40,949 bases of DNA from an uncultured Actinomycetes bacterium (GCA_937128055.1 CAKZMC010000191.1:1-40949), one strand, 5' to 3'; shown: positions 24,680-33,393, counted from the stretch's first letter. Notes: a model not told the origin generated them from the sequence alone. Program-made: numbers and translations.

Positions 24680-26596
24680 ATGAACGAGATACAGAAGAGC
24701 ATCTGGAGGAGATCGCTGGTCATATTGCTGGCCTCCGCCCTCGCCCTCTTCCTCACCCTTCCGTTTCTGCCGGCTTCTGCTTCCGCGGTGAACGAGGATA
24801 CGGTTTACGCGGGAGCGGAAGCGGAGGCTGGGCAGAGCGCGGGTCTGGAGGGGGAGAACGATACGGCGTCGGAAACATCGCACGACGCGGTGGATGAGGA
24901 TGCGCTGGAGGAGGAACCGCCGGCAGTAATCCGGCAAGAAGCGGCTGCTGATTTCGGCGCCGCCACACGCAGCGGGGGAGACGGAGCCGCGGAGGATGAA
25001 GCCTGGGAGGTCACCAGCCTGGACATTTCCAAGGATGTGGACCTTGTGGAGGCCGCGGATCCCGAGATAGGGCTGGAGAAGACGGCTTCCGACGGATATC
25101 TGGAGATGGCGGTTGGAGAAAAAAAGGAGGTCACCTTCACCATAGAGGTGACGGCAGCGCAGGGCGACGCATACTACATCGAGGGTAACATCTTCGTGCA
25201 GAACACGGGGGATTGGCCGGCGGACGTTGTGGCCGTCTCCGACACGGTTTGGTACAAGTACGGCGGGCCGGACTGGATCCTCGTGCCGTCGAACATCGCT
25301 ACCACCGTTCCCCTGGGCGACGACGCCATACCCACGGGAGGCCCGCATGTCTATTCCTACGCGGGGACCTTTACGCTGCCGGTGCCCCTCTCCGGCGTCG
25401 ATGCCATGAGTAACCTCATCGAGATCACCATCAGCAACAAACCCGATCCGCCCAAGCCGGGCATGCAGGACTGGACTTTCCATTACCGCGAGGACTTCGC
25501 AAAGCCTGCGGCGGCCGGGGAGCAGTCGGTCTCGCTGGAGGACATCGAGAGCATGAGCCCGGACACCGGGCTGAGCTACGAGATCAAGTCCGTGACCATC
25601 AACGGGTCCCCCGCGGTATCCCTTACCGGGCCCTGGTCCCTAGACCTGGCCTCAGCTCCTTACACCCTGGTCATCACCAAGGAACTCACCGCCGAGTCAG
25701 CCGGAAGTTATGTCCTGCATAACAAGGCCAGGATCGGCGAGCTCGAGGACGAGGCCGAGGTGGAGATACTGGTGAAGGAGGAAGAGGGGGAAAGGCTTGG
25801 GAGCATCGAGGGCCACAAGTACGTGGACCTCGATGCGGACGGGGAGTTTGATGATGGCGAGAACGGGCTCGAGGGCGTGACCATCAAACTCTACCGGATT
25901 TACGAGTACAACAGCAATCTCGAGGTCGCCGCTACCACGCTCGCCCTCTCCCTGGTCGGCCAGACGGAGACCGACGCGAACGGGCACTTCTCTTTCGCGG
26001 ATTTGGAGTTCGGGAAGTATCTGGTGGCCGAGGAAGTGCCGGAGGGGTATTATGCCACCTCCGCCAACCCCGTCGAGGTTTCGGTGGATTCCGAAGAGGC
26101 GGCGGAAGTCGTCTTCCTCAACGCGCCCTACGCCTCCGTTACGGGCACCAAGTGGCTTGACCTCAACGCCAACGGTACGGCGGATGCGGGAGAGAGTGGC
26201 CTGGAAGAAGTTACCATACTACTCCTTGACGCGGACGGCATGCTGGTCGCCAGCACGAAGAGCGCCGCTGGCGGCGGTTACTCCTTCACCGGCCTGAAGC
26301 CCGGGCGCTACACCGTGCAGGAAGTCGTGCCCTTCGGGTACGAGGCCACCGCGCCCACGGCGGTAACCTTCGACCTGCTTCCCGGCGAGAAGAAGAGGGT
26401 GGACTTCTTCAACCGGGTCCCGGTGGGAGGTGAGGTGGTGACGCCCCCGGTGGACACGGGGATACAGGCGGGAGCGCAGCAGACGCTGCCGGCCACGGGT
26501 TTCGACGTCGTTTACCTCCTTATCGTGGTGGGATTCCTGCTTGTTGCGGGAGCCCTGCTCGCGTCCCTCGGGGCCAGGAGGATGAGCATGCGGTAA
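24680..26596 (+). CDS. Sortase-anchored surface protein with two SdrD/Cna-B-like domains
   Basis: Cell-wall protein. A signal peptide spans residues 1-35 (RRSLVILLASALALFLTLPF ending ASASA). An acidic, disordered stretch (about 36-125) leads into a beta-rich region (about 130-370, KKEVTFTIEVTAAQGDAYY). Two repeat domains follow: about 375-480 (DLDADGEFDDGENGLEGVTI) and 485-583 (DLNANGTADAGESGLEEVTI). These acidic D-x-N/D-x-D/N-G loops are calcium-binding sites in SdrD B-type domains. The C-terminus is a textbook sorting signal: LPATG at 603-607, a hydrophobic helix and a basic tail (RRMSMR). A sortase should link it to peptidoglycan; none is encoded in the window. ATG 24680 follows AAAGGAGA. 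Adhesion is the inferred role. A terminator lies right after the gene. Confidence 0.93.
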   Translation: MNEIQKSIWRRSLVILLASALALFLTLPFLPASASAVNEDTVYAGAEAEAGQSAGLEGENDTASETSHDAVDEDALEEEPPAVIRQEAAADFGAATRSGGDGAAEDEAWEVTSLDISKDVDLVEAADPEIGLEKTASDGYLEMAVGEKKEVTFTIEVTAAQGDAYYIEGNIFVQNTGDWPADVVAVSDTVWYKYGGPDWILVPSNIATTVPLGDDAIPTGGPHVYSYAGTFTLPVPLSGVDAMSNLIEITISNKPDPPKPGMQDWTFHYREDFAKPAAAGEQSVSLEDIESMSPDTGLSYEIKSVTINGSPAVSLTGPWSLDLASAPYTLVITKELTAESAGSYVLHNKARIGELEDEAEVEILVKEEEGERLGSIEGHKYVDLDADGEFDDGENGLEGVTIKLYRIYEYNSNLEVAATTLALSLVGQTETDANGHFSFADLEFGKYLVAEEVPEGYYATSANPVEVSVDSEEAAEVVFLNAPYASVTGTKWLDLNANGTADAGESGLEEVTILLLDADGMLVASTKSAAGGGYSFTGLKPGRYTVQEVVPFGYEATAPTAVTFDLLPGEKKRVDFFNRVPVGGEVVTPPVDTGIQAGAQQTLPATGFDVVYLLIVVGFLLVAGALLASLGARRMSMR

Positions 26597-26620
26597 GAGG
26601 TAACCGGCGAGCAACCTCTG

Positions 26621-26652
26621 CGATGGAGGAGGTGAAAGACCCTCCTCCATCG
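26621..26652 (+). terminator. Hairpin terminator after the surface protein gene
   Basis: CGATGGAGGAGG (26621-26632) and CCTCCTCCATCG (26641-26652) pair perfectly over 12 bp with the loop TGAAAGAC. The downstream TCGTCTCA has few T residues, but the position 25 bases past the stop fits termination. Confidence 0.75.
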
Positions 26653-26721
26653 TCGTCTCATATGTCAACACCCTGGAGTCAGGCCACGAACGCCGCCTTT
26701 TCTTCCAAAGTGGCCGATCAA

Positions 26722-26764
26722 GTGGCGATTTTGGACGGGAAGGCAACTTTTAGGGCTTGACCCC
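26722..26764 (+). repeat. Diverged 43-bp direct repeat, copy 1
   Basis: GTGGCGATTTTGGACGGGAA followed by GGCAACTTTTAGGGCTTGAC and CCC. It matches the copy at 27600-27642 at 30 of 43 positions without gaps. Twelve of the thirteen differences are transitions. Both copies are in the same orientation, on either side of the molybdoenzyme gene. Confidence 0.6.
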
Positions 26765-26818
26765 GTTCTTTGATGCGGGGAGGTCAAGGGCGTTCTTTGA
26801 TGCGGGGAGGTTGAGGGG
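26764..26818 (+). repeat. Two tandem copies of a 27-bp sequence
   Basis: CGTTCTTTGATGCGGGGAGG plus TCAAGGG at 26764-26790 and a nearly identical copy (TTGAGGGG end) at 26791-26818. The first copy and the preceding CTTGACCCCG can also form a hairpin (CTTGACC / GGTCAAG, 26757-26787). The unit abuts the 43-bp repeat, so the whole 26.72-26.82 kb stretch looks like mobile-element or repeat debris. Confidence 0.8.
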
Positions 26819-26858
26819 CATCATGGCCGCACTCGTGGGAAGGGCTTAACTTGGGAGC

Positions 26859-27509
26859 ATGGCAATACTGAAACGCTACGGTTGGATGATAGTGATAGGC
26901 GCGATCATGGCGGGCATCCTCCTCTGGACGCTTTCGCGCGATGGCGGGCCCTCGACGGAGATCGCGCTCCCGGACGGGAGCACAGCGGAGGTGACGCCGG
27001 TCGAGGAGATGCGGGTGAGGACCGCGGAGCCCGCGCCTTTCATAGACGAGGCGGAATACCGGCTAAGGGTCACCGGCCTGGTAGAGAGGGAAACCACGCT
27101 GAAGCTCGCCGATATCATGGCCTTGCCCGTGGAGGAAAGGTTGCTCGAACTCCCCTGTGTGGAGGGGTGGACGGAAAAGGCCCTCTGGAAGGGGACGAGG
27201 CTCTTCCCTTTGCTGGAGGACGCCGGCATCAAGGAGGAAGCCGACAGCGTGGTTTTCTACTCGCCGGGAGGTTACACCACTTCTCTCACCCTGCAGGACA
27301 TAAGGGAAAGCGACCCCCTGCTGGCCTACGCCGTTGATGGGGAGGCGCTCCCGCAGGAGCAGGGGTCCCCCCTGCGGTTGGTGGTCCCGGGGAAGTTGGG
27401 CTACAAGTGGATAAAGTGGCTGACTGGGATCGAGGTCATCTCCGGAGAGTACCGGGGTTACTGGGAGAGCAGGGGTTATTCCAACCAGGCTGATGCGGAT
27501 AGGCGTTGA
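26859..27509 (+). CDS. Sulfite-oxidase-fold molybdopterin oxidoreductase, membrane-anchored
   Basis: Single-domain enzyme of the oxidoreductase molybdopterin-binding family (related to sulfite oxidase and MsrP/YedY). An N-terminal transmembrane segment (WMIVIGAIMAGILLW, about 8-23) anchors it outside; no twin-arginine motif is visible, which is unusual because molybdenum enzymes of this family are normally Tat-exported. The molybdenum-ligating Cys is residue 100 in ELPCVEGW. Other landmarks: WKGTRLFPLLEDAG, VVFYSPGGYTTSLTL, LLAYAVDGEALPQEQGSPLR and GKLGYKWIKWLTGIEV. Natural substrate unknown. At 216 residues it lacks the heme and dimerisation domains of sulfite oxidase. The start ATG 26859 has a weak, close GGGAG. 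It stands alone, flanked by direct repeats. Confidence 0.9.
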   Translation: MAILKRYGWMIVIGAIMAGILLWTLSRDGGPSTEIALPDGSTAEVTPVEEMRVRTAEPAPFIDEAEYRLRVTGLVERETTLKLADIMALPVEERLLELPCVEGWTEKALWKGTRLFPLLEDAGIKEEADSVVFYSPGGYTTSLTLQDIRESDPLLAYAVDGEALPQEQGSPLRLVVPGKLGYKWIKWLTGIEVISGEYRGYWESRGYSNQADADRR

Positions 27510-27599
27510 CGTGAGCACGGCGATAAGGGGGTTCACTCGCATCCTCTTACATGTTCCCGAACTTTCCGAGAAGGCTACCGCCGGGCGTTGACGAGCGAA

Positions 27600-27642
27600 G
27601 CGGCGACTTCAGATGAAGAGGCGACATTTGAGGCCTGACCCC
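27600..27642 (+). repeat. Diverged 43-bp direct repeat, copy 2
   Basis: GCGGCGACTTCAGATGAAGA followed by GGCGACATTTGAGGCCTGAC and CCC, partner of the copy at 26722-26764 (see there). It lies 90 bases after the molybdoenzyme stop. The rest of the 27510-27801 gap has one TAAAAT (27712-27717) that could be a -10 for the following gene. Confidence 0.6.
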
Positions 27643-27801
27643 GGATGTTGCCATTTTAAATGCTGGGAAATCCACCCTGAAGTGTCGTATGGCAGGCGGC
27701 GCTCGCGGTAGTAAAATTAAAGCGGCTCCCCGCCCCTCCGCGAAGGGTTTCGGAAAGGGATGACGGGGGCGGGGGGGAAGTCGCCGCATGCGGGAGGAAA
27801 G

Positions 27802-28104
27802 ATGCGTGAAAGGGAGGACGGTATCCCACCGCTGGAGCTGGTCCTCGAGGTGGACCCGGACCATTGCGTGGAGACGGTGGCCAAGGGCGAGTACGAGCGG
27901 ATCACACGCGCACTCCTGCAGGAGGGAGGCGACGACGAGGCTCTCGGGGAGAGGCTGGAGCTGCTGCGGGAGTTCCTCTTGACGGCCGATTTCCCGGCGC
28001 TTCGCCGCAGCAGCGAGGAAAGGTTCCTCAGAGGGGAGAGGGTGAGTTTCTACCTGCGCCGGGAAGGAGGCAACCTTTCCTACGGGTTTCTCGCGTCCCC
28101 GTAG
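27802..28104 (+). CDS. Small hypothetical protein
   Basis: Unrecognised 100-residue cytoplasmic protein, acidic and mainly helical by eye (LELVLEVDPDHCVETVAKGE, LGERLELLREFLLTADFPAL, then a beta-like FYLRREGGNLSYGFLAS end). The track starts at 27760, but ATG 27802 with GGGAGGAAAG directly upstream is better. The region DFPALRRSSEERFLRGERVS has an alternating charged pattern without a known motif. It precedes the decarboxylase gene, which has its own promoter, by 400 bases. Coding is supported by the ribosome binding site and a clean stop; function cannot be inferred. Confidence 0.6.
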   Translation: MREREDGIPPLELVLEVDPDHCVETVAKGEYERITRALLQEGGDDEALGERLELLREFLLTADFPALRRSSEERFLRGERVSFYLRREGGNLSYGFLASP

Positions 28105-28253
28105 ATACGACCCCCGTGCTTTGCCGCCGGGCCTCCTTCCCCGGGCCGGACGGTCCGGGGGGTTTCGGACGACCGCCGGTTGCGAGGCGGAGGCCCGCGG
28201 CCGGCGCCGCAGCGCCGCAAAGGGCAGACGTAGCGCTTCGCGGAGGGCATCGC

Positions 28254-28281
28254 TTCACATCCGCGAAGATTGGGATATAAT
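28254..28281 (+). promoter_or_regulatory. Promoter for the decarboxylase-acetyltransferase pair
   Basis: TTCACA (28254-28259) and a consensus TATAAT (28276-28281), spaced 16 bases. Transcription from about 28288 gives a leader of ~220 bases to GTG 28511, longer than elsewhere in the window; the leader is G+C-rich and no known riboswitch is recognised. Confidence 0.6.
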
Positions 28282-28510
28282 ACTTCTGGCCACCCGCAAT
28301 TTTCCCACAGAAGCGAGAAAGCCGACCGACGGGGAGAAGGTCTCCCGGCCAGCAAAGTCAACGGCCTGCACAAGAAGGACAGGTTACTGTGTCCTGCTGC
28401 TCTCCGGCGGGCGTGATTCCGGAGAGGCCGGTTCGCGCCCCCGCGGGCATAAGCCGCCCGGCGGCGCGCGGTGGGGGCGAGGGCACTGCGCGGGAAGGAA
28501 GGGGAGGTCG

Positions 28511-30004
28511 GTGAAAGAGAACGTTGCAACGGCCAGGAAGCTCTCGCGGGGAAGGGAGGAGGCGGGATCGCGTTCCCGCGCCCCGGCGGGCACGGGGACA
28601 GATGAGCGTGCTGGCGAAGGGGAGCGGGAGGAAGAATTTTCCGGATGGAAGCAGCTGGCAAGCTCGTTTTTCCGCCTCTACGGCAGGTACCCGGCTTCCG
28701 CGCAAGGGGGGAGAGGCGGCCGGGATGAACGAGTAGGGGGCGACGGCAACCGCTATCCGGAGCGGGTTTGCCTGCAAGAGCGGGTTTTACGCGGCGGCGC
28801 TGAGCGAGCTTTCCCGTCGAGACGCACGGTCGGTTACGGCGCTTGGTACGACTCGGTGCCCCTGCCGCGGATACAGGACCATCTGCTGGTCGCGGCGGTG
28901 AAGAGGGAATTCGCCGCGGCGCGAACGCCCTTCCTCGCTTTCGACGTCCACCGCCTCTTGAACAACTATCGCCTCTTGGGCAGCCGCTTGCAGGGCGCGG
29001 AGGTCTTCTATCCCGTGAAATGCAACGACCACCGGCATATCCTGGAGTTGCTGAACGACTGGGGCGCGGGGTTCGAGGCGGCCTCCTGGGGTGAGGTAGA
29101 AACGCTGTTGGCCATCGGCGTGCGGCCGGAAAAGATCATCTTCGGGGCGACCGTCAAGGACGGGGACCATATCGCGAGGGCGTATCGCGAGGGGATAGAC
29201 ATCTATGCCTATGATTCCCGGGAGGAGATAGCGAAAATGGCGGCGGCGGCGCCGGGGTGCCGGGTTTACCTGCGGCTCGCGGTTCCCGATTACGGGGCGA
29301 GCGTCTTTCCCCTCTCGGGAAAGTTCGGGGCACAGCCGGAGGAAGCAGTCGCTCTGCTGCGAGCGGCCGGAAAAGCCGGCTTGCAACCCGTGGGCCTTTC
29401 CTTTCACGTGGGGTCCCAGTGCCTCGATCCCTCCACGTGGTGGCTCGCCGTGGCCATAGCGGCCTGGGTATGGAACAGGGCGAAGGCGGCCGGCATGAAC
29501 CTTTCGCTGCTGAACCTGGGGGGAGGCATCCCCATTTCCTATGCCCATCCCGTCCTGGAGAAAGAGATATTCCTCAGCAACCTCAACCTGGCCGTCAGGG
29601 GCCACTTTCACCGCCGTCCGAGGTTGATCATTGAGCCGGGGCGTTCCCTGGTGGGGGACGTGGCGGTCATGGTGGCGTCGGTGATAGGCAAGGCGCGCCG
29701 CGGGGATAGGGAGTGGCTCTACCTCGACGCGGGTACCTATCAGGGGCTGGTGGAGGCGGTGCAGGAGAGGGAGCGTTTCTCCTACCTGGTGTACGCCGAG
29801 GGCCGCGCCCCCATGCGCAGGTACTGTCTGGGCGGGCCTACCTGCGATGCGGGGGACGTGGTGGCCTGGGATGTCGTCCTCCCCGAGCTACAGTGCGGCG
29901 ATCGTGTGTACATCATGAATGCCGGTGCCTACAGCAACGTGTGCTCCACCACCTTCAACGGGTTCCCGCCGCCCGAGGTGTACTTCCTGTCCAGCGAGGG
30001 ATGA
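28511..30004 (+). CDS. Ornithine/lysine decarboxylase-family enzyme (fold type III PLP)
   Basis: PLP-dependent decarboxylase related to eukaryote-like ornithine decarboxylases and diaminopimelate decarboxylase. It would make a polyamine such as putrescine. Visible: the PLP-lysine motif VFYPVKCND (Lys170), FGATVKDGDHIARAYREGI, SFHVGSQ, LNLGGGIP, the phosphate-binding IIEPGRSLVGD, and at the C-terminus GPTCDAGD (Cys445) and NAGAYSNVCSTTFNGF. In ODC the Cys of GPTCD and an Asp in a later loop bind substrate; here LDAGTYQGL has Ala at that Asp position, so specificity is uncertain. The homologous part begins near residue 115; before it is an Arg/Gly/Ser-rich extension. GTG 28511 (AGGGGAGG, short spacing) is the best start seen; GTG 28856 is an alternative without SD. 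The next gene starts 12 bases after the stop. Confidence 0.87.
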   Translation: MKENVATARKLSRGREEAGSRSRAPAGTGTDERAGEGEREEEFSGWKQLASSFFRLYGRYPASAQGGRGGRDERVGGDGNRYPERVCLQERVLRGGAERAFPSRRTVGYGAWYDSVPLPRIQDHLLVAAVKREFAAARTPFLAFDVHRLLNNYRLLGSRLQGAEVFYPVKCNDHRHILELLNDWGAGFEAASWGEVETLLAIGVRPEKIIFGATVKDGDHIARAYREGIDIYAYDSREEIAKMAAAAPGCRVYLRLAVPDYGASVFPLSGKFGAQPEEAVALLRAAGKAGLQPVGLSFHVGSQCLDPSTWWLAVAIAAWVWNRAKAAGMNLSLLNLGGGIPISYAHPVLEKEIFLSNLNLAVRGHFHRRPRLIIEPGRSLVGDVAVMVASVIGKARRGDREWLYLDAGTYQGLVEAVQERERFSYLVYAEGRAPMRRYCLGGPTCDAGDVVAWDVVLPELQCGDRVYIMNAGAYSNVCSTTFNGFPPPEVYFLSSEG

Positions 30005-30015
30005 AAGGAGAGGCC

Positions 30016-30597
30016 ATGAAGGCAACCATCGAAAGGAGGACGGAGGAGGGTTTAATTACCAGGATATACCGGGATGATCTTCCGCGCGACTGGGAGGAGC
30101 CCCTTTGGCGGAAGTACGAGGAGAGTTTCGGCGCCCTGGACAACTACCAGGACCAGATGTGCTACGACCGCGAGAGCTTCCTGGAAGCCCTCCGCGACAG
30201 GGATTACCTCAAGTTCGTGGTGCAGGAGGAAGGCCGCCCCCGTGGCCTGGCCCTTGCGGTGAACGACATGGAAAAGGCGGCCGTGGCCTACATCAATGCC
30301 GAGTTCCTGCGCAGGAGGTACCCCAGCGAGGTGGAGGAGGGCAGGTTCTACTACGTCACCGCCATCTTCATCGACCCGCAGTCGCAGGGCATGGGGCAGG
30401 TGAAGTCGCTGCTGCGCGCCATGCTCGCCTTCATGAAGGAGGGGAGGCGGGTAGCGGGCTTCGACTTCAGCGAGGCCAAGGAATTCCTTGCCGGGGTGAT
30501 CGAGAACCTGAGCCGCGATGAAGAGGTGAACATCCCCGTCCGCGCGCGGCGCCTGGATGCCCAGGTGTACTACTCGCTGGAGCTGCTGGAAGCCTGA
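30016..30597 (+). CDS. GNAT-like acetyltransferase
   Basis: A 193-residue protein with a probable GNAT core. FYYVTAIFIDPQSQGMGQVK followed by SLLRAMLAFM resembles motif A: a beta-strand and the Q/R-x2-G-x-G/A acetyl-CoA loop (QSQGMG). Preceding strands (KFVVQEEGRPRGLALAV; AAVAYINAEFL) match the N-terminal sheet. The substrate-side helices are not diagnostic. The track merges it with another frame; ATG 30016 has AAAGGAG five bases upstream. Its position directly behind the ornithine-decarboxylase-type gene suggests acetylation of the polyamine product or a related amine (inference). It converges on the sensor kinase 22 bases away without an obvious terminator. Confidence 0.7.
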   Translation: MKATIERRTEEGLITRIYRDDLPRDWEEPLWRKYEESFGALDNYQDQMCYDRESFLEALRDRDYLKFVVQEEGRPRGLALAVNDMEKAAVAYINAEFLRRRYPSEVEEGRFYYVTAIFIDPQSQGMGQVKSLLRAMLAFMKEGRRVAGFDFSEAKEFLAGVIENLSRDEEVNIPVRARRLDAQVYYSLELLEA

Positions 30598-30619
30598 TCC
30601 CGCTCGCGCGCCGTTCGCC

Positions 30620-32782
30620 TCAACTCTGGGACTGCGGCTTGAGGGATCTGCCCGGTCCCATGGGCAGGCGGAAGGAGAACTCGGTCCCCTCGCCCGGCCG
30701 GGTGTCCACCTCGATTTCCGTTTCCAGGAGATCGGCGATGAGGCGCACGATGTAGAGGCCCAGGCCGGTGCCCGTCTGGTGCTTGTCCAGATCCTCAAGG
30801 CGGTCAAAGGGGTTGAAGATGTTGCGCACCTGCGAGGCGTCCATGCCCATCCCGAAGTCGCGCACGGATATGCGCACTCGGCCCTCCTCCCTTTCCGCCT
30901 TCATGATCACCGGGCTTTGCGGGGGGCTGAAGCGGATGGCGTTGTCCACTATGTTCTTGAGCAGCATCATGAGGTAGGAGCGGTCCGACGCCACGCTTAT
31001 CTCCCCTCCCTCGATCTCACTGGCGAGGCGCCTGCTCTCCTCCCCGCCGAGGTTGGCCTGCAGGCTGTCGAAGATCTCCCGCACGGGTATGACCTGCATG
31101 CTCATTGCCGCTTCCTTTCTCTGGAAACGCGAGATGGTGATGAACTGGTTGAGGAGGGAGGTGAGACGCTGGCAGGCGTTGGTGATGTGCTGGATGCACT
31201 CCTCCCGCTGCCGCTCGCTGAAGTCCCTGCAATGGTCACGAAGGAGGAGGGCGTACCCGTTGAGGATGGTGATGGGGGTGCGGAACTCGTGGGAGGTGAC
31301 GTTGATGATATCCGTCTTGAACTGGTCCAGCTCCTCCACCTTCTTCTGGAACTTGCGGGCCTCTTCCAGCTGTGCCGTGAGGTAGGCGGAGAGGAGGTAG
31401 TTCTCGATGAAAATGCCCAGACGGTCGCTGAGCTGGCGCAGGAACGCGAGGTCCACGGGGTCCAGCGAGGCCGGCCTCGCCTTGTTCCCCACCAGCAGCG
31501 TACCCACCTCTCCCAGGGTGCCCCTGATGGGGAGGCATGCCACCAGCCCCTTTTCGCGCATCTCGTGGCGCAGGTGCGCGTCCGCGTCGGGCTGTTCCTC
31601 GTCGAAGGCGATGTCCTCCAGCACCAGCGGGCGCTGCCGCAGGCGGTGGAGAGGGGAGCCGGAGTAATCTATCTCCCGGAAGTCCACGTAACCGTCGCCT
31701 TCCCTGCGCGCCCCCATCGACCAGTCGCCCTTGCCGGAGAATATCTCCCGGGGGATGATAACGGCGAGCTTCTCCAGGCGGAGTTGCCGGCAGACCAGGG
31801 CCGCCACCCCCGAGGCCCCTTCCCTGATGTCGGGGTTGCGGGTCAGCACGCCTGACACCTCGTGCAGTAGCCCCACCTCGTCGTACAGGCTCGCGAAGAG
31901 GAAGCGGGAAGCCAAGCGGTTGCAGAGTTCGCGCAGGGCGGGGGCGAAGGCCACTATCAGGGCCAGGGCGATCATGAAGATGGCCCGTTCCAGCGCTGGG
32001 TCAAGGGTCCAGAAGAGGTGCAGGGACAGGTAGAGGAGGAGAAGCGGTATTCCGAAAAGCACCAGGGCGAGCAGGTAGGCGAGGCCGCGGCGCATGGCGA
32101 TGCGCACGTCCAGCAGCCGGTAGCGCATGATGGCGTAAGCGGTGAAGGCGGCGGGGATGATCACCGCCAGGAAGGTGTAGTCCGAGGTGACGTCGCGGTT
32201 CAACATGCCCGGGATGGCGATGGTCAGCAGGAAGGCCAGGACGAAGAAGATGCCGAAACCGATGAGGATGTAGAGCGCCCGCGAGCGGTCGATGCTGCGC
32301 GAGCGGCGCCTTTTCAGCGATATGCAGAAGAAACCAGCCCCGCCCAGCAGCAGGAAGTAGAGCGTGAACAGGGCGTAGAAGGGGCCATTGGTGACCAAGT
32401 AGGACCCTTCCCTGTACTCGGCCTGCCTGATGATCATATCCGTAAAGCATATGAAGGCCAGGAGCGAGGCTGCGGAATACACCAGGCGGGTCAGCCAGGG
32501 AGATGGCTTGGTTCCCCGCATGAAAACAAGGCCGAAGAAAAAGAAGGTGGGAACGGCGAACGTGGCTATGGCGTATGATAAGCGGTATTGCATGGTGACG
32601 AAGAACGTGGAGGGCTGTGAGATCAGGCGGTCCACAAAACCCGAGAGCAGCCACAGGGAGACCAGGGCGAGGAAGAGGGAGAAATAGCGATTGAGGCTCG
32701 CCTTCCGCTTTGCTGCCAGCACGGCTACGGCCATACTCGTCAAGAAGGCGGCTTCCAGCGCGGTGATCACGAACCTAAACAT
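30620..32782 (-). CDS. Orphan membrane sensor histidine kinase (7TM / GAF / HisKA / HATPase)
   Basis: Sensor kinase of the classical HisKA type. About eight hydrophobic helices make up residues 1-260 (e.g. FAVPTFFFFGLVF, FFVLAFLLTIAIPG, AYLLALVLFGIPLLLLYL), the same general input layout as the kinase at 224. A GAF-like domain covers about 300-460 (LPIRGTLGEVGTLLVGNK). A coiled linker leads to the H-box INVTSHEFRTPITILNGY, then the N-box LKNIVDNAIRFSPP, G1 VRDFGMGMD and G2 GTGLGLYIVRLIADLL. No receiver domain is fused and no response regulator gene is adjacent, so its partner is unknown; the CheY-like protein at 18.6 kb is one possibility in the window. ATG 32782 follows GTGAGG at six bases. 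Confidence 0.94.
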   Translation of the reverse strand: MFRFVITALEAAFLTSMAVAVLAAKRKASLNRYFSLFLALVSLWLLSGFVDRLISQPSTFFVTMQYRLSYAIATFAVPTFFFFGLVFMRGTKPSPWLTRLVYSAASLLAFICFTDMIIRQAEYREGSYLVTNGPFYALFTLYFLLLGGAGFFCISLKRRRSRSIDRSRALYILIGFGIFFVLAFLLTIAIPGMLNRDVTSDYTFLAVIIPAAFTAYAIMRYRLLDVRIAMRRGLAYLLALVLFGIPLLLLYLSLHLFWTLDPALERAIFMIALALIVAFAPALRELCNRLASRFLFASLYDEVGLLHEVSGVLTRNPDIREGASGVAALVCRQLRLEKLAVIIPREIFSGKGDWSMGARREGDGYVDFREIDYSGSPLHRLRQRPLVLEDIAFDEEQPDADAHLRHEMREKGLVACLPIRGTLGEVGTLLVGNKARPASLDPVDLAFLRQLSDRLGIFIENYLLSAYLTAQLEEARKFQKKVEELDQFKTDIINVTSHEFRTPITILNGYALLLRDHCRDFSERQREECIQHITNACQRLTSLLNQFITISRFQRKEAAMSMQVIPVREIFDSLQANLGGEESRRLASEIEGGEISVASDRSYLMMLLKNIVDNAIRFSPPQSPVIMKAEREEGRVRISVRDFGMGMDASQVRNIFNPFDRLEDLDKHQTGTGLGLYIVRLIADLLETEIEVDTRPGEGTEFSFRLPMGPGRSLKPQSQS

Positions 32783-33373
32783 GATTCCTCACCCGCTATC
32801 ACCTGAGGGCGTCCGGTTGCTTATTTCATCTCCCGCCCCGCGCGGGCGCCGTCGCGACCCTTCCGCCCGCCATACAGCCTGCCGCATCTCGTAAGCGAGG
32901 GAAACGCCTGCCTTCTCGGCTGTGCCGCGCCGGCCTTGCCGGCTCCTTTACTCATCCGGGAGGCGGCGCTACCGCGGGTGCCTACGTCCCGGCTTCCCCT
33001 TGCGCGCCACCCGTTTCTTGGGCCGGTGTCCTCATGCACCGTGGCAGCAGGCATTAATAATCAATATTTTATCGGCTTTTCCCGGCGATTGGTAAAGGCC
33101 ACTACGGGAGCGTTGCGAACCGGTGCACCACCTGCCTTGCGATGCGCGTGCGGCTTGCGGGCGGCGTTTTCGCGGCGGAGGGGCCGTCCCGTCGGGGCTA
33201 CTCGCCTCCAGGGCGGGACTATATAAGGGACCGGCACAGCGGGGAGGGGATGCGGTCCGCCGCCGTGCGCGCCGCGGAGTTGCTCCCGTCCGGATTGCCC
33301 CCGGGGGCGAGTTTGGGCGGTCCAGGGAAAAAGCGGGCAAAATACGGTGAAAAACCCCGAGGAACGGCAACAA
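32783..33373. other. 590-base gap upstream of the kinase, no firm gene
   Basis: It must carry the kinase promoter on the minus strand, but no clear hexamer pair is seen. An AT-rich patch at 33050-33075 (TTAATAATCAATATTTTA) could serve as a minus-strand promoter for a 77-residue Arg/Gly-rich frame (32821-33054), which reads like a shadow peptide and is not called. The frames open on the plus strand are equally unconvincing. Confidence 0.45.
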
Positions 33374-33393
33374 TATGACAAAAGTGCCATATA
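33374..33393. promoter_or_regulatory. Imperfect palindrome just upstream of the operon promoter
   Basis: ATATGACAAAAGTGCCATAT has 5-bp outer arms (ATATG/CATAT) and an inner CA/TG pair. It ends seven bases before the -35 box of the redox operon, a position typical of an activator or repressor site. Confidence 0.4.

Noticed and set aside
26690-26830. Intact insertion sequence
   Set aside because: Only repeat-like ends are visible; there is no transposase gene in the window.
32821-33054. Minus-strand 77-residue ORF behind an AT-rich patch
   Set aside because: Arg/Gly-rich composition typical of shadow frames, no ribosome binding site, no family resemblance.
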